The notes: generated from the sequence alone by a model not told the origin. Shown: positions 1 through 5,708, numbered from the stretch's first letter. The stretch is 6,862 nt of DNA from Clostridiales bacterium (GCA_031273705.1 JAISRJ010000048.1:1-6862), one strand, 5' to 3'. Numbers and translations are program-made.

Positions 1-625
1 ATATGTAATCCACCGGTTTAGCGTTTGGAAAATCCAAGTTTAAAGTAGGCCGTCTGTAATGCCGGCTCATATTCGTAACAGCCACAATCGCGCTGTTAGG
101 AAGAATATGTAAATTACCGTTTATATTGCGGATTTTTGTAGTGCGCACACCCAACGATTCAATTTCTCCCGTTAATCCGTTTACGGTAATAATGTCTCCG
201 ATATTATATTGATTTTCCAGCAGAATGAACATTCCCGTAATAACATCTTTTACGACGGTCTGCGCGCCGAAACCTATAGCCACGCTGCCGATACCGGCGA
301 CAGCCAGAACGGACTCTACGGCCACGCCAAAGGTGGTTAGCAATTGACAGACTATAAAGAACCAAAAGCCGTATTTTACAAAATTTTGGAGCAAAGAGCT
401 AAGGGTTTCGGATTTTCCGCCCCCTCTGCTGGGCAGTCTAAACGCCTTTCTGATTAAATAACGGATAAGTGTGCTTAAAGCTAAACCTATCATTATAATC
501 GCGGCGCATTCAATAATTTTAAGCCAAATCTCCCACACAGTTTCAAGTGCGTCATCCGAATCGGCATTACGCAGATTATTAAATACCGTAACGAAGTTTT
601 GGAACAATAGCAGCGCTCTGTACAT
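1..625 (-). CDS. MscS-family mechanosensitive ion channel, N-terminal part (truncated by window edge)
   Basis: Small-conductance mechanosensitive channel of the cytoplasmic membrane, which opens under membrane tension to release solutes during osmotic downshock. The 208 visible residues hold a hydrophobic segment at about 36-56, a second at about 84-104, and the glycine/alanine-rich pore helix at about 105-136 with the MscS signature GIGSVAIGFGAQTVVKDVIT. The start of the cytoplasmic beta domain follows (NIGDIITVNG, then GVRTTKIRNINGNLHILPN). The start is ATG at 623-625, with AAGGAGG (complement of 631-637) five bases upstream. The C-terminal part lies beyond base 1, so total length is unknown. 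It is divergent from the thioesterase operon. A weak -10-like CATAAT lies at 656-661 on this strand without a convincing -35. The family is certain; which MscS subgroup is not. Confidence 0.95.
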   Translation of the reverse strand, partial: MYRALLLFQNFVTVFNNLRNADSDDALETVWEIWLKIIECAAIIMIGLALSTLIRYLIRKAFRLPSRGGGKSETLSSLLQNFVKYGFWFFIVCQLLTTFGVAVESVLAVAGIGSVAIGFGAQTVVKDVITGMFILLENQYNIGDIITVNGLTGEIESLGVRTTKIRNINGNLHILPNSAIVAVTNMSRHYRRPTLNLDFPNAKPVDYI

Positions 626-728
626 AGCGTCCTCCTTATCGGTTTATCGTTGGTTATTATGCTTGATAGTTTAACATATCGAATCAGCTGTGCGCAATAC
701 AGATTGAACCAATCTTTGCTGATTTTCG

Positions 729-757
729 TTGAACGCGATTTTAGGTTGTGATATAAT
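729..757 (+). promoter_or_regulatory. Sigma-A-like promoter of the thioesterase-peptidase operon
   Basis: The -35 is TTGAAC (729-734), the spacer 17 bp, and the -10 a perfect TATAAT (752-757). Transcription would start near 763-765, giving a leader of about 60 nt before the ATG at 826. It is the best match to consensus between the two divergent genes on this strand. A second -10-like TATAAA at 803-808 is too close to the ribosome binding site to be likely. Confidence 0.7.
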
Positions 758-760
758 ATC

Positions 761-783
761 AACAATTATTAATAATAATTGTT
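761..783. promoter_or_regulatory. AT-rich inverted repeat at the transcription start, operator candidate
   Basis: Arms AACAATTATT (761-770) and AATAATTGTT (774-783) are perfect reverse complements, 10 bp each, around a 3-bp centre. The repeat begins four bases after the -10 box, so it covers the expected transcription start. That position suits a repressor operator. It is AT-only apart from one C/G pair per arm, so a stable RNA hairpin is unlikely, and the low complexity raises the odds of a chance match. The regulator is unknown. Confidence 0.4.
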
Positions 784-789
784 TGGTAA

Positions 790-807
790 TTATACTCGCG
801 AGTATAA
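790..807. repeat. 18-bp perfect palindrome TTATACTCGCGAGTATAA
   Basis: The sequence is its own reverse complement over 18 bases. It lies in the leader of the thioesterase operon, ending seven bases before the Shine-Dalgarno (CGGAGG, 815-820). Its minus-strand extension, CTCGCGAGTATAATTA (complement of 787-802), is identical over 16 bases to 4345-4360, the right end of the palindromic element upstream of the isomerase gene. It could be a shared regulator site, or two ends of that element family joined with no interior. Confidence 0.7.
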
Positions 808-825
808 AAAGCCACGGAGGAACGG

Positions 826-1575
826 ATGGGGAAATTTCAATGCACATTCAATATTGATTATCAGGCGTTAAATGAAGATTTTACGGCTACTCTTCCAAGA
901 TTAATGCACTTTGTTCAGGAATCGTCCATTCGTCAGACGGATTCCACTACTTTGCCCATGAAATGGTATTATGAAAATGGATTGGCGTGGGTTGTTACAA
1001 ATTGGTCCGTTAAAGTAAGCCGCTACCCCAAGCGATGTGAGAATATAATTGTCAGCACTTATCCAACAAAATTCAAGGGGGTTATCGGCGAAAGATGGTT
1101 TGAGGCGGAAGACGAAAACGGAAAGCGAATACTGCTGGCTTTTTCCAGTTGGATGTTAGCGGATTTAAAAAACGCCAAACTGGTTAGACCGACTCCGGAA
1201 ATAATCGCAAGCTATGGATTACACCCTGAACCTGAAGATAAAAAGTCATTTTTCCCGGGGCTTAACACCGCCGGGCAACTGCCGATAAATACAAGAAAAT
1301 TTATAGTTACAAGGCGTGAACTGGATACAAACAATCATGTAAACAACGTAAAGTATATGGAATGGGCGTTTGACGATGTGCCGGATGATTTGTACTATAC
1401 CAGTAAACCAGACGAACTAAAGGCCGTTTATCGTAAGCAATGCGCGAAAGATGATGTGATCTTGGCGGAATTTTATCAGGATAAAGAAAATCCACTGCTT
1501 TGCGCGTCGGTGTTTCGGAATCCCACAGATAAAACAATCTTTTCTGAAATACATTCTTTATGGAAACCGAGGTAA
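826..1575 (+). CDS. Acyl-ACP thioesterase (FatA/FatB-like, bacterial type)
   Basis: Predicted to hydrolyse acyl-acyl carrier protein, releasing free fatty acid from fatty-acid synthesis in the cytoplasm. The 249 residues form two hot-dog domains. The first carries the substrate-side region around W56-R69 and GERWFEAED (88-96). The second holds the family signature LDTNNHVNNVKYMEW (166-180), with D167, N169 and H171 matching the catalytic Asp/Asn/His of plant FatB. Further on, VYRKQC (201-206) aligns with the plant YRREC segment; C206 is kept, but the Glu that plants use is Gln205 here. Length fits bacterial members, which lack the plant transit peptide. Start ATG has CGGAGG (815-820) five bases upstream. 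It is the first gene of an operon with the aminopeptidase, whose start lies two bases after this stop. Chain-length preference cannot be read from sequence. Confidence 0.92.
   Translation: MGKFQCTFNIDYQALNEDFTATLPRLMHFVQESSIRQTDSTTLPMKWYYENGLAWVVTNWSVKVSRYPKRCENIIVSTYPTKFKGVIGERWFEAEDENGKRILLAFSSWMLADLKNAKLVRPTPEIIASYGLHPEPEDKKSFFPGLNTAGQLPINTRKFIVTRRELDTNNHVNNVKYMEWAFDDVPDDLYYTSKPDELKAVYRKQCAKDDVILAEFYQDKENPLLCASVFRNPTDKTIFSEIHSLWKPR
1569..1572 (+). promoter_or_regulatory. Ribosome binding site GAGG that sets the peptidase start at 1578
   Basis: An in-frame ATG at 1560 overlaps the thioesterase end by 16 bases but has no purine-rich site before it. GAGG at 1569-1572 stands five bases before the ATG at 1578, so 1578 is preferred. 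The site lies inside the last codons of the thioesterase gene, which suggests translational coupling. Confidence 0.7.
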
Positions 1576-1577
1576 TT

Positions 1578-3386
1578 ATGTACGACACTATAAAACAGCT
1601 TCGCAAATTGATGGAACGCGACGGGATCGACACATATATCGCTTTAAAATCAGATCCTCATCAGAGCGAGTATGCTGAGGAGCATTGGAACGAGCAAAGA
1701 TTTCTATCCGGTTTTTCGGGTTCCGCCGGGTCGGCGGTTATTACGAGAGACCACGCCGGGTTGTGGACGGACGGTCGATATTTTATTCAGGCAGAGCAAG
1801 AACTGGACGGATCGGGTTTTACATTGCACAAAGACGGAGAACCGAGAGTAAAGAAACTTTTGAATTTTGTAGTCGATGAAACCCCCAAAAACGGTGTTAT
1901 CGGCTTCGATGGGCGCTGCATGTCGGCAAGCGCGGCTAACGAACTTTTAAAGACGCTAAAGCCCAAAGGCATATCCCTAAAGACGGATAATGATTTGATC
2001 GGAGAACTATGGTCGGATCGCCCGGCGAGAGAGAAATTTCCCATCGTAGATCACAGTGTGGCGTTTTGCGGCAAATCAAGGACGGTGAAAATTGAAGAAG
2101 TCCGTTTTATGATGCGTGAACAAAACGCGGACACATATGTTATTTCTTCATTGGATGATATTGCCTGGCTGTTTAATCTGCGCGGCGGTAATATGAAAAC
2201 AACGGTCTTATTTTCGGCATACGCGCTGATCACACTAGACGAGGCTATCTTATTCGCCGATCCGGAAGATATTAAAACCGCGCGACCGCGGCTTGTTTTG
2301 GATGGCATACGGATTTTAAATTATGACGATTTTTATATGCATGTTCGGACATTACCCGCCGAAGCTGTGGTAGCCATAGATTTAGGGAAAAGCAGCCGGC
2401 TGCTTGCGGAAACGCTTGACGGCCACTTCCTTTGTGAGTTAAGAGCCGATATTACCACCGAACTAAAAGCTATTAAAAACGAGCGGGAACTAGAGTGTTT
2501 GGAAGAAGTAAATATCCGCGACGGCGTGGCTATGGTAAGATTTCTTATATGGGTTGAAGAGAACAAGGGTCGGATTACAGAATATGATGCTGGCGAAAAG
2601 CTGACTGAACTGCGAAGAGCGGGTGCCAATTATATTACTCCAAGTTTTGATACAATTGCGGGATATAACGCGAACGCCGCTATGATGCACTACAGCGCGA
2701 GCAAAGAGACGGCGGCGCTGATAAAGAGCGAAGGATTTTTGCTGGTGGATTCCGGTGGGCATTATTGGGACGGCACCACAGACATAACAAGGACTATCGT
2801 GCTGGGCTACGCGTCTGACAAAGTAAAAGATAAAATGAAAAGGGATTTTACATTGACCTTAAAGGCGCATATTGGATTGGCCAGCGCCGTCTTTCGGTAT
2901 GGCGCTTACGGTTCTAATCTGGACACATACGCAAGAAGCGTGATGTGGAAGAACCATCAGGACTACAACAGCGGAACGGGTCACGGCATAGGGTTTTGTC
3001 TAAGCGTTCACGAGGGACCGCAGAGAATAGGCGTAAGACCAAATGATTTTAAGCTAGAACCGGGAATGATTGTAACCAACGAACCGGGGGTCTATCGAGA
3101 AGGCGAGTATGGGATACGAACGGAAAACACAATGCTGATAGAGGACGATTTAACTAATGAGTTTGGCAAGTTCTTACGATTTAAAACCATTTCCTACTGT
3201 CCGATTGATTTAGCCGGGGTAGAAGTGAACATGCTGGACGACAGCGAACGCGCCTGGCTTAACGATTATCACAGAACAGTTTACGAAAAACTTTCCCCCC
3301 GCCTGACAGAAACCGAATGTTCTTGGCTTGCCCAGGCGACTCATACATTTGAATTCGCAAGCGCCCGGACGGCGGGTTTCGCGTAA
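1578..3386 (+). CDS. Xaa-Pro aminopeptidase (aminopeptidase P, M24B), C-terminus altered by a repeat
   Basis: Cytoplasmic metallopeptidase expected to remove an N-terminal residue that precedes proline. The 602-residue protein (from 1578) has the three-domain layout of the long aminopeptidase P type: two creatinase-like N-terminal domains (roughly 1-150 and 160-300) and a pita-bread catalytic domain. All five metal ligands are present: D391 and D402 in DSGGHYWDGTTDITRT, H469 in GTGHGIGF, E502 in NEPGVY and E516 in RTENTML. H478 (VHEGP) is the conserved nearby histidine. Spacing between ligands agrees with human XPNPEP1. The usual C-terminal cap follows, ending near WLAQATHTF (residue 591). 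The last 11 codons and the TAA lie inside a GC-rich repeat (3351-3404), so the tail EFASARTAGFA is probably not ancestral. It is the second gene of the thioesterase operon. A start at 1560 would add six residues. Confidence 0.95.
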   Translation: MYDTIKQLRKLMERDGIDTYIALKSDPHQSEYAEEHWNEQRFLSGFSGSAGSAVITRDHAGLWTDGRYFIQAEQELDGSGFTLHKDGEPRVKKLLNFVVDETPKNGVIGFDGRCMSASAANELLKTLKPKGISLKTDNDLIGELWSDRPAREKFPIVDHSVAFCGKSRTVKIEEVRFMMREQNADTYVISSLDDIAWLFNLRGGNMKTTVLFSAYALITLDEAILFADPEDIKTARPRLVLDGIRILNYDDFYMHVRTLPAEAVVAIDLGKSSRLLAETLDGHFLCELRADITTELKAIKNERELECLEEVNIRDGVAMVRFLIWVEENKGRITEYDAGEKLTELRRAGANYITPSFDTIAGYNANAAMMHYSASKETAALIKSEGFLLVDSGGHYWDGTTDITRTIVLGYASDKVKDKMKRDFTLTLKAHIGLASAVFRYGAYGSNLDTYARSVMWKNHQDYNSGTGHGIGFCLSVHEGPQRIGVRPNDFKLEPGMIVTNEPGVYREGEYGIRTENTMLIEDDLTNEFGKFLRFKTISYCPIDLAGVEVNMLDDSERAWLNDYHRTVYEKLSPRLTETECSWLAQATHTFEFASARTAGFA

Positions 3387-3404
3387 GGCCATCCACACCC
3401 GCGC
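3351..3404 (+). repeat. GC-rich repeat, copy 1 (overlaps the end of the peptidase gene)
   Basis: This 54-bp copy matches 3424-3476 with four mismatches and one single-base gap by eye; the copies are 73 bp apart. The core runs CCCGGACGGCGGGTTTCGCG and then TAAGGCC. It contains a 6-bp inverted pair, GCGGGT (3372-3377) and ACCCGC (3397-3402), so the RNA could fold. In the peptidase frame the repeat encodes the last 11 residues and the stop codon. Confidence 0.85.
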
Positions 3405-3423
3405 GCCACTCCTATGCGGAGAG

Positions 3424-3476
3424 GAATTTTCAAGCCCCGGACGGCGGGTTTCGCGTAAGTCCATTCACACCCGCGC
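3424..3476 (+). repeat. GC-rich repeat, copy 2 (intergenic)
   Basis: Second direct copy, including the same GCGGGT (3444-3449) / ACCCGC (3469-3474) pair. Between the copies (3405-3423) is a short CTCC/GGAG hairpin. Right after it comes the 10-bp palindrome GCAAATTTGC (3475-3484). Its first 14 bases (3434-3447) are an exact reverse complement of 3577-3590. Confidence 0.85.
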
Positions 3477-3548
3477 AAATTTGCATATTTCGCAATGGAA
3501 ATAACTTGTCGCTGGTGGGGCAGCTACATAGCGCCAATATTCTAATAA

Positions 3549-3590
3549 GCGCTTTGTGTGAACGGCTGTCGCGATTCCGCCGTCCGGGGC
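3549..3590 (-). repeat. GC-rich repeat, copy 3, inverted and diverged
   Basis: Read on the minus strand this begins GCCCCGGACGGCGG, identical to the start of copy 2. It then shares TCGCG, TTCACAC and GCGC in the same order with small gaps. Copies 2 and 3 therefore face each other around about 72 bp, like terminal inverted repeats of a small non-coding element (3434-3590). The bases 3577-3592 also form CCGCC/GGCGG, a short GC hairpin just past the stop of the membrane-protein gene. It has no T-run, so it is a poor intrinsic terminator. Confidence 0.65.
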
Positions 3591-3600
3591 GGTGCAGACT

Positions 3601-4149
3601 TTACTTTCTAATATAAGAAGCCAATGATTTTTGTCGGCTTAAACCCTGGAAAACAACCCAGGCGATCTCGTAGTCTATCATACTGTGAACAATGGATCCC
3701 AATCCTACCAACAGAATAACCACACGAAAGAAGTTGTGCTCCTGATAGCTGCCGCCAAAATAAAAGAAGCTAACCACAATCATTTCTCCGATAGCGTGAA
3801 TCAGCGCCAGAGCGAAGGAAAAAATGTGGGTATCCCGCGGAGAATTAAGCACCTCCGAGTGCTTTGCAATATAATAGCTGCCGGCAAGCGCGAAGAAAAT
3901 ATGCGAGGCGGCCCTAAGCATAACCACAAGCGGCAGCCCCGAAAAGAAAAATCCGACTGTCGCGCCCAGCACAACGGCGACAGCCATAGCGGGTGAAATA
4001 AACATTGCTATAAAAATCGCGACATGACTTGCCAGTGTGAATGACATGGGTTCGATAGCAATTTTTGGCATAAAAAGCGGGATAGCGATACTCACTCCGA
4101 TTAGCAGCGCGGTGGCTGTTAGATTAAATGTAGCTCTGGTCGTGCTCAA
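3601..4149 (-). CDS. Membrane protein, likely ECF transporter S component (NiaX-like, niacin)
   Basis: Small integral membrane protein of 182 residues with about five or six hydrophobic segments (roughly 10-30, 38-58, 60-70, 73-95, 109-131, 142-168). The block IEPMSFTLASHVAIFIAMFISP (start at residue 32) and the following GLPLVVMLRAASHIFFAL resemble, from memory, the substrate-binding S component NiaX of niacin ECF transporters. Such proteins bind the vitamin and join a shared energising module (EcfA, EcfA', EcfT) encoded elsewhere; no such genes are in this window. The start is TTG at 4147-4149, chosen because AAAGGAGG (complement of 4157-4164) lies seven bases upstream; no nearby ATG fits. 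It has its own promoter at 4191-4220 and converges on the peptidase gene. The transporter class is moderately supported, the substrate only weakly. Confidence 0.65.
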   Translation of the reverse strand: MSTTRATFNLTATALLIGVSIAIPLFMPKIAIEPMSFTLASHVAIFIAMFISPAMAVAVVLGATVGFFFSGLPLVVMLRAASHIFFALAGSYYIAKHSEVLNSPRDTHIFSFALALIHAIGEMIVVSFFYFGGSYQEHNFFRVVILLVGLGSIVHSMIDYEIAWVVFQGLSRQKSLASYIRK

Positions 4150-4190
4150 ACAAATACCTCCTTTATATAGGGCTTTATTCTCTTTACTCT

Positions 4191-4220
4191 ATTATACCCG
4201 CAAGCGAAATCATTTGCCAT
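4191..4220 (-). promoter_or_regulatory. Promoter of the NiaX-like gene, inside the left end of the palindromic element
   Basis: On the minus strand the -35 is ATGGCA (complement of 4215-4220), the spacer 18 bp, and the -10 a perfect TATAAT (complement of 4191-4196). The expected leader is about 35 nt and carries the AAAGGAGG site. The 30-base promoter matches the one at 4329-4358 at 24 of 30 positions, facing the other way. Confidence 0.65.
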
Positions 4221-4328
4221 CCATACGGTCTTTTTAGCGCGATACCGCATCAGACGTCTACTTGCGTACCTTGCGGGTACGAGGCGCAGCCATCTTCTTT
4301 GTCTTGCGCTAAAAATTCTCGTATGTCG

Positions 4329-4358
4329 TTGGCAAACGCTTACGCTCGCGAGTATAAT
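4329..4358 (+). promoter_or_regulatory. Promoter of the sugar isomerase gene, inside the right end of the palindromic element
   Basis: The -35 is TTGGCA (4329-4334), the spacer 18 bp, and the -10 a perfect TATAAT (4353-4358). The leader would be about 47 nt. The spacer contains CTCGCGAG (4345-4352), itself a palindrome touching the -10, where a regulator could act. The same 16 bases (4345-4360) occur at 787-802 on the minus strand. Confidence 0.7.
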
Positions 4359-4411
4359 TATTAATACTAAAATTATTTTAATCTTTTGTCAAGTCAAGGA
4401 GGCTTCTGTTA

Positions 4412-5230
4412 ATGAAAACAGGCGTTGTGTTAAATAATAATAACATGGATGAAAATTTTCGTTGGTGTGTCGAGAATAATATTCCCACTTGCCAGCTTTA
4501 CACCCCCAAAAGTTTTTCTGACGAGGAGTCAGAGAAAATAAAAAAAGCTCGTGACGAATCCGGCATAGAGATTACCTCTATGATAGCCCTTGGTTCAGGA
4601 CCTCATATATATAATTTCAACGACGGACCGATTACGCTGGGTATCGTGCCTATTACATACCGCGCAATTCGTATGAAAGAATTAATAAAATCGGCGCGGT
4701 TCTCTGTCAAACTGGGTGTAAAGGATGTTTGCGGGCATTTAGGATTTATACCGGAAAATCCGTCGGATTCATTATATGCCGAGGTTGTTGCAATGGTAAA
4801 GTATCTTACGTCGGAGTATAAAAAATTAGGAGCGCGGCTTAATCTGGAAACCGGGCAGGAAACGGCAATAACTCTGCACCGATTGATAAACGATGTGGGC
4901 GCGGATAATCTTGGTTTAAATTTTGATCCCGCTAATTTGTTAATGTATGGCAAAGCAAATCCACTTGACGCGCTGGATATAGTAGGTAAATATGTAAACA
5001 GCGTTCACGCGAAGGATGGGGAATATCCCACAAATGGGCTAGCTCTGGGGAACGAACGCCCATTAGGGCAAGGCAGGGTAAACATTCCATTATTTGTAAA
5101 AAAATTAATCTCCGTAGGTTACGACGGCGCTCTAACCATAGAACGTGAAATAGAGGGCGACGAGCAAAAGCAGGATATTTTGGAAGCAAACAGTCTGCTT
5201 ACTTCAATTATAGAATTTAACGGGCTGTAA
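4412..5230 (+). CDS. Sugar phosphate isomerase/epimerase family protein (xylose isomerase-like TIM barrel)
   Basis: Predicted cytoplasmic metal-dependent enzyme of the AP endonuclease family 2 fold, which isomerises or epimerises small sugars or their phosphates. The 272 residues make a full-length barrel for this group. Likely metal ligands sit at the ends of successive strands: E146 (LNLETGQE), D172 (NFDPANLL), H199 (SVHAKDG) and E244 (LTIEREI); H109 in GHLGFIPE is also typical. The C-terminal run PLGQGRVNIPLFVKKL and GYDGALTIERE is characteristic of the family. The start is ATG at 4412, with AAGGAGG (4396-4402) nine bases upstream. It appears to be a single-gene unit with its promoter in the palindromic element. 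No kinase, transporter or dehydrogenase next to it reveals the substrate, so it could act in inositol, allulose-type or other sugar metabolism. No clear intrinsic terminator follows. Confidence 0.88.
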   Translation: MKTGVVLNNNNMDENFRWCVENNIPTCQLYTPKSFSDEESEKIKKARDESGIEITSMIALGSGPHIYNFNDGPITLGIVPITYRAIRMKELIKSARFSVKLGVKDVCGHLGFIPENPSDSLYAEVVAMVKYLTSEYKKLGARLNLETGQETAITLHRLINDVGADNLGLNFDPANLLMYGKANPLDALDIVGKYVNSVHAKDGEYPTNGLALGNERPLGQGRVNIPLFVKKLISVGYDGALTIEREIEGDEQKQDILEANSLLTSIIEFNGL

Positions 5231-5259
5231 AGCCAAGACTATTTTAGAGCGAGAACCGA

Positions 5260-5288
5260 CGCCGCTTAACGCAATCGGCGGGTATAAT
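5260..5288 (+). other. Weak hairpin plus GCGGGTATAAT motif after the isomerase gene
   Basis: CGCCG (5260-5264) and CGGCG (5276-5280) could pair around an 11-base loop, but no T-run follows, so this is at best a poor terminator. The right arm runs into GCGGGTATAAT (5278-5288), the same 11 bases found at the left end of the palindromic element (minus strand, 4191-4201). As a -10 it lacks a matching -35. It may be a remnant of an element end. Confidence 0.35.
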
Positions 5289-5372
5289 AAAATTTACAAA
5301 AATTTCTGAACTTCCATTAATTAATTCCCCTTTAGATACTAGATTTTTATTTTCGTGAGATAATAATTACGT

Positions 5373-5390
5373 ATCCGAGATTGCTCGGAT
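5373..5390 (+). promoter_or_regulatory. Perfect hairpin in the leader of the DUF378 gene
   Basis: ATCCGAG (5373-5379) and CTCGGAT (5384-5390) form a 7-bp perfect stem around the loop ATTG, 25 bases before the Shine-Dalgarno. A -10-like GATAAT at 5359-5364 would put the transcript start near this hairpin, but no good -35 was found. It could protect the 5' end of the mRNA or be an operator; there is no T-run for termination. Confidence 0.4.
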
Positions 5391-5431
5391 TCTACAGATA
5401 TTCTTTTCGTAAATTAAGGGGGAAACGCAAC

Positions 5432-5701
5432 ATGAGATCTAAGCCATTGGATTGGACAGCGCTTACGCTTGTCATAATTGGCGCTATTAACTGGGGCTTG
5501 ATTGGCTTTTTTAAGCTTGATTTAATAGCTACGCTTTTTGGTGGAATGGAATCATGGCTTTCCAGAATCGTTTATGCCGCTATAGGCTTAGCCGGTCTGT
5601 ATTGCCTTAGCTTGTATGGCAGGACTTCACAAGACTCGCACACCGAGTATCAAAGCCAAAATAATGACCAGTATCAGGATGTAGTAAGACACGACCAATA
5701 G
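5432..5701 (+). CDS. DUF378 domain-containing small membrane protein
   Basis: An 89-residue protein of a widespread family of unknown function (B. subtilis YuzA type). LDWTALTLVIIGAINWGLIG (residues 6-25) is the first membrane segment and carries the family hallmark GAINWGL. FKLDLIATLFGG follows, then the second membrane segment SRIVYAAIGLAGLYCLSLYG (about 44-63). The last 25 residues are a polar, Gln/Asp/His-rich tail that is longer than the bare domain needs. The start is ATG at 5432, with AAGGGGG (5416-5422) nine bases upstream. An in-frame TTG at 5381 would add 17 residues but overlaps the leader hairpin and has no ribosome site. It is a single gene ended by a strong terminator. No function can be assigned beyond membrane location. 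Confidence 0.9.
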   Translation: MRSKPLDWTALTLVIIGAINWGLIGFFKLDLIATLFGGMESWLSRIVYAAIGLAGLYCLSLYGRTSQDSHTEYQSQNNDQYQDVVRHDQ

Positions 5702-5708
5702 AACTAAC

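Larger units (their letters stand above)
4191..4358. mobile_element. MITE-like 168-bp imperfect palindrome with outward-facing promoters
   Basis: The two ends are long inverted repeats. The left arm read on the minus strand (4240 to 4191) and the right arm on the plus strand (4306-4358) both start GCGCTAAAAA, share CGTATG, TGGCAAA and CGCT, and both end GTATAAT; they are 50 and 53 bases long. The centre is a hairpin, CGTACC (4265-4270) / GGTACG (4276-4281), at the same midpoint as the arms, so the whole unit could fold into one long stem. There is no reading frame of note and no transposase. No clear target-site duplication could be picked out, so movement by transposition is inferred only from the shape and from the matching end near 787-807. 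Confidence 0.6.

Noticed and set aside
471..765. Open frames on both strands over 471-674 (+) and 493-765 (-)
   Set aside because: The plus frame is antisense to the MscS start and the minus frame is out of frame with it; neither has a good ribosome site or a recognisable protein.
803..808. A second -10 (TATAAA) for the thioesterase operon
   Set aside because: Transcription would start within the Shine-Dalgarno region, and the possible -35 (TTGTTT) is weak.
3210..3464. 84-aa minus-strand frame across the peptidase end and the repeats
   Set aside because: Its internal repetition (LRETRRPG twice) is only the DNA repeat read on the other strand; no ribosome site and it overlaps a certain gene.
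3351..3476. CRISPR array
   Set aside because: Only two direct copies, 54 bp with a 19-bp gap, plus an inverted one; spacing and number do not fit.
3577..3592. Intrinsic terminator after the NiaX-like gene
   Set aside because: The CCGCC/GGCGG stem is short and no T-run follows on either strand; it is part of the repeat.
3685..3996. 103-aa plus-strand frame inside the membrane-protein gene
   Set aside because: It is antisense to a hydrophobic protein, hence its polar composition, and lacks a ribosome site.
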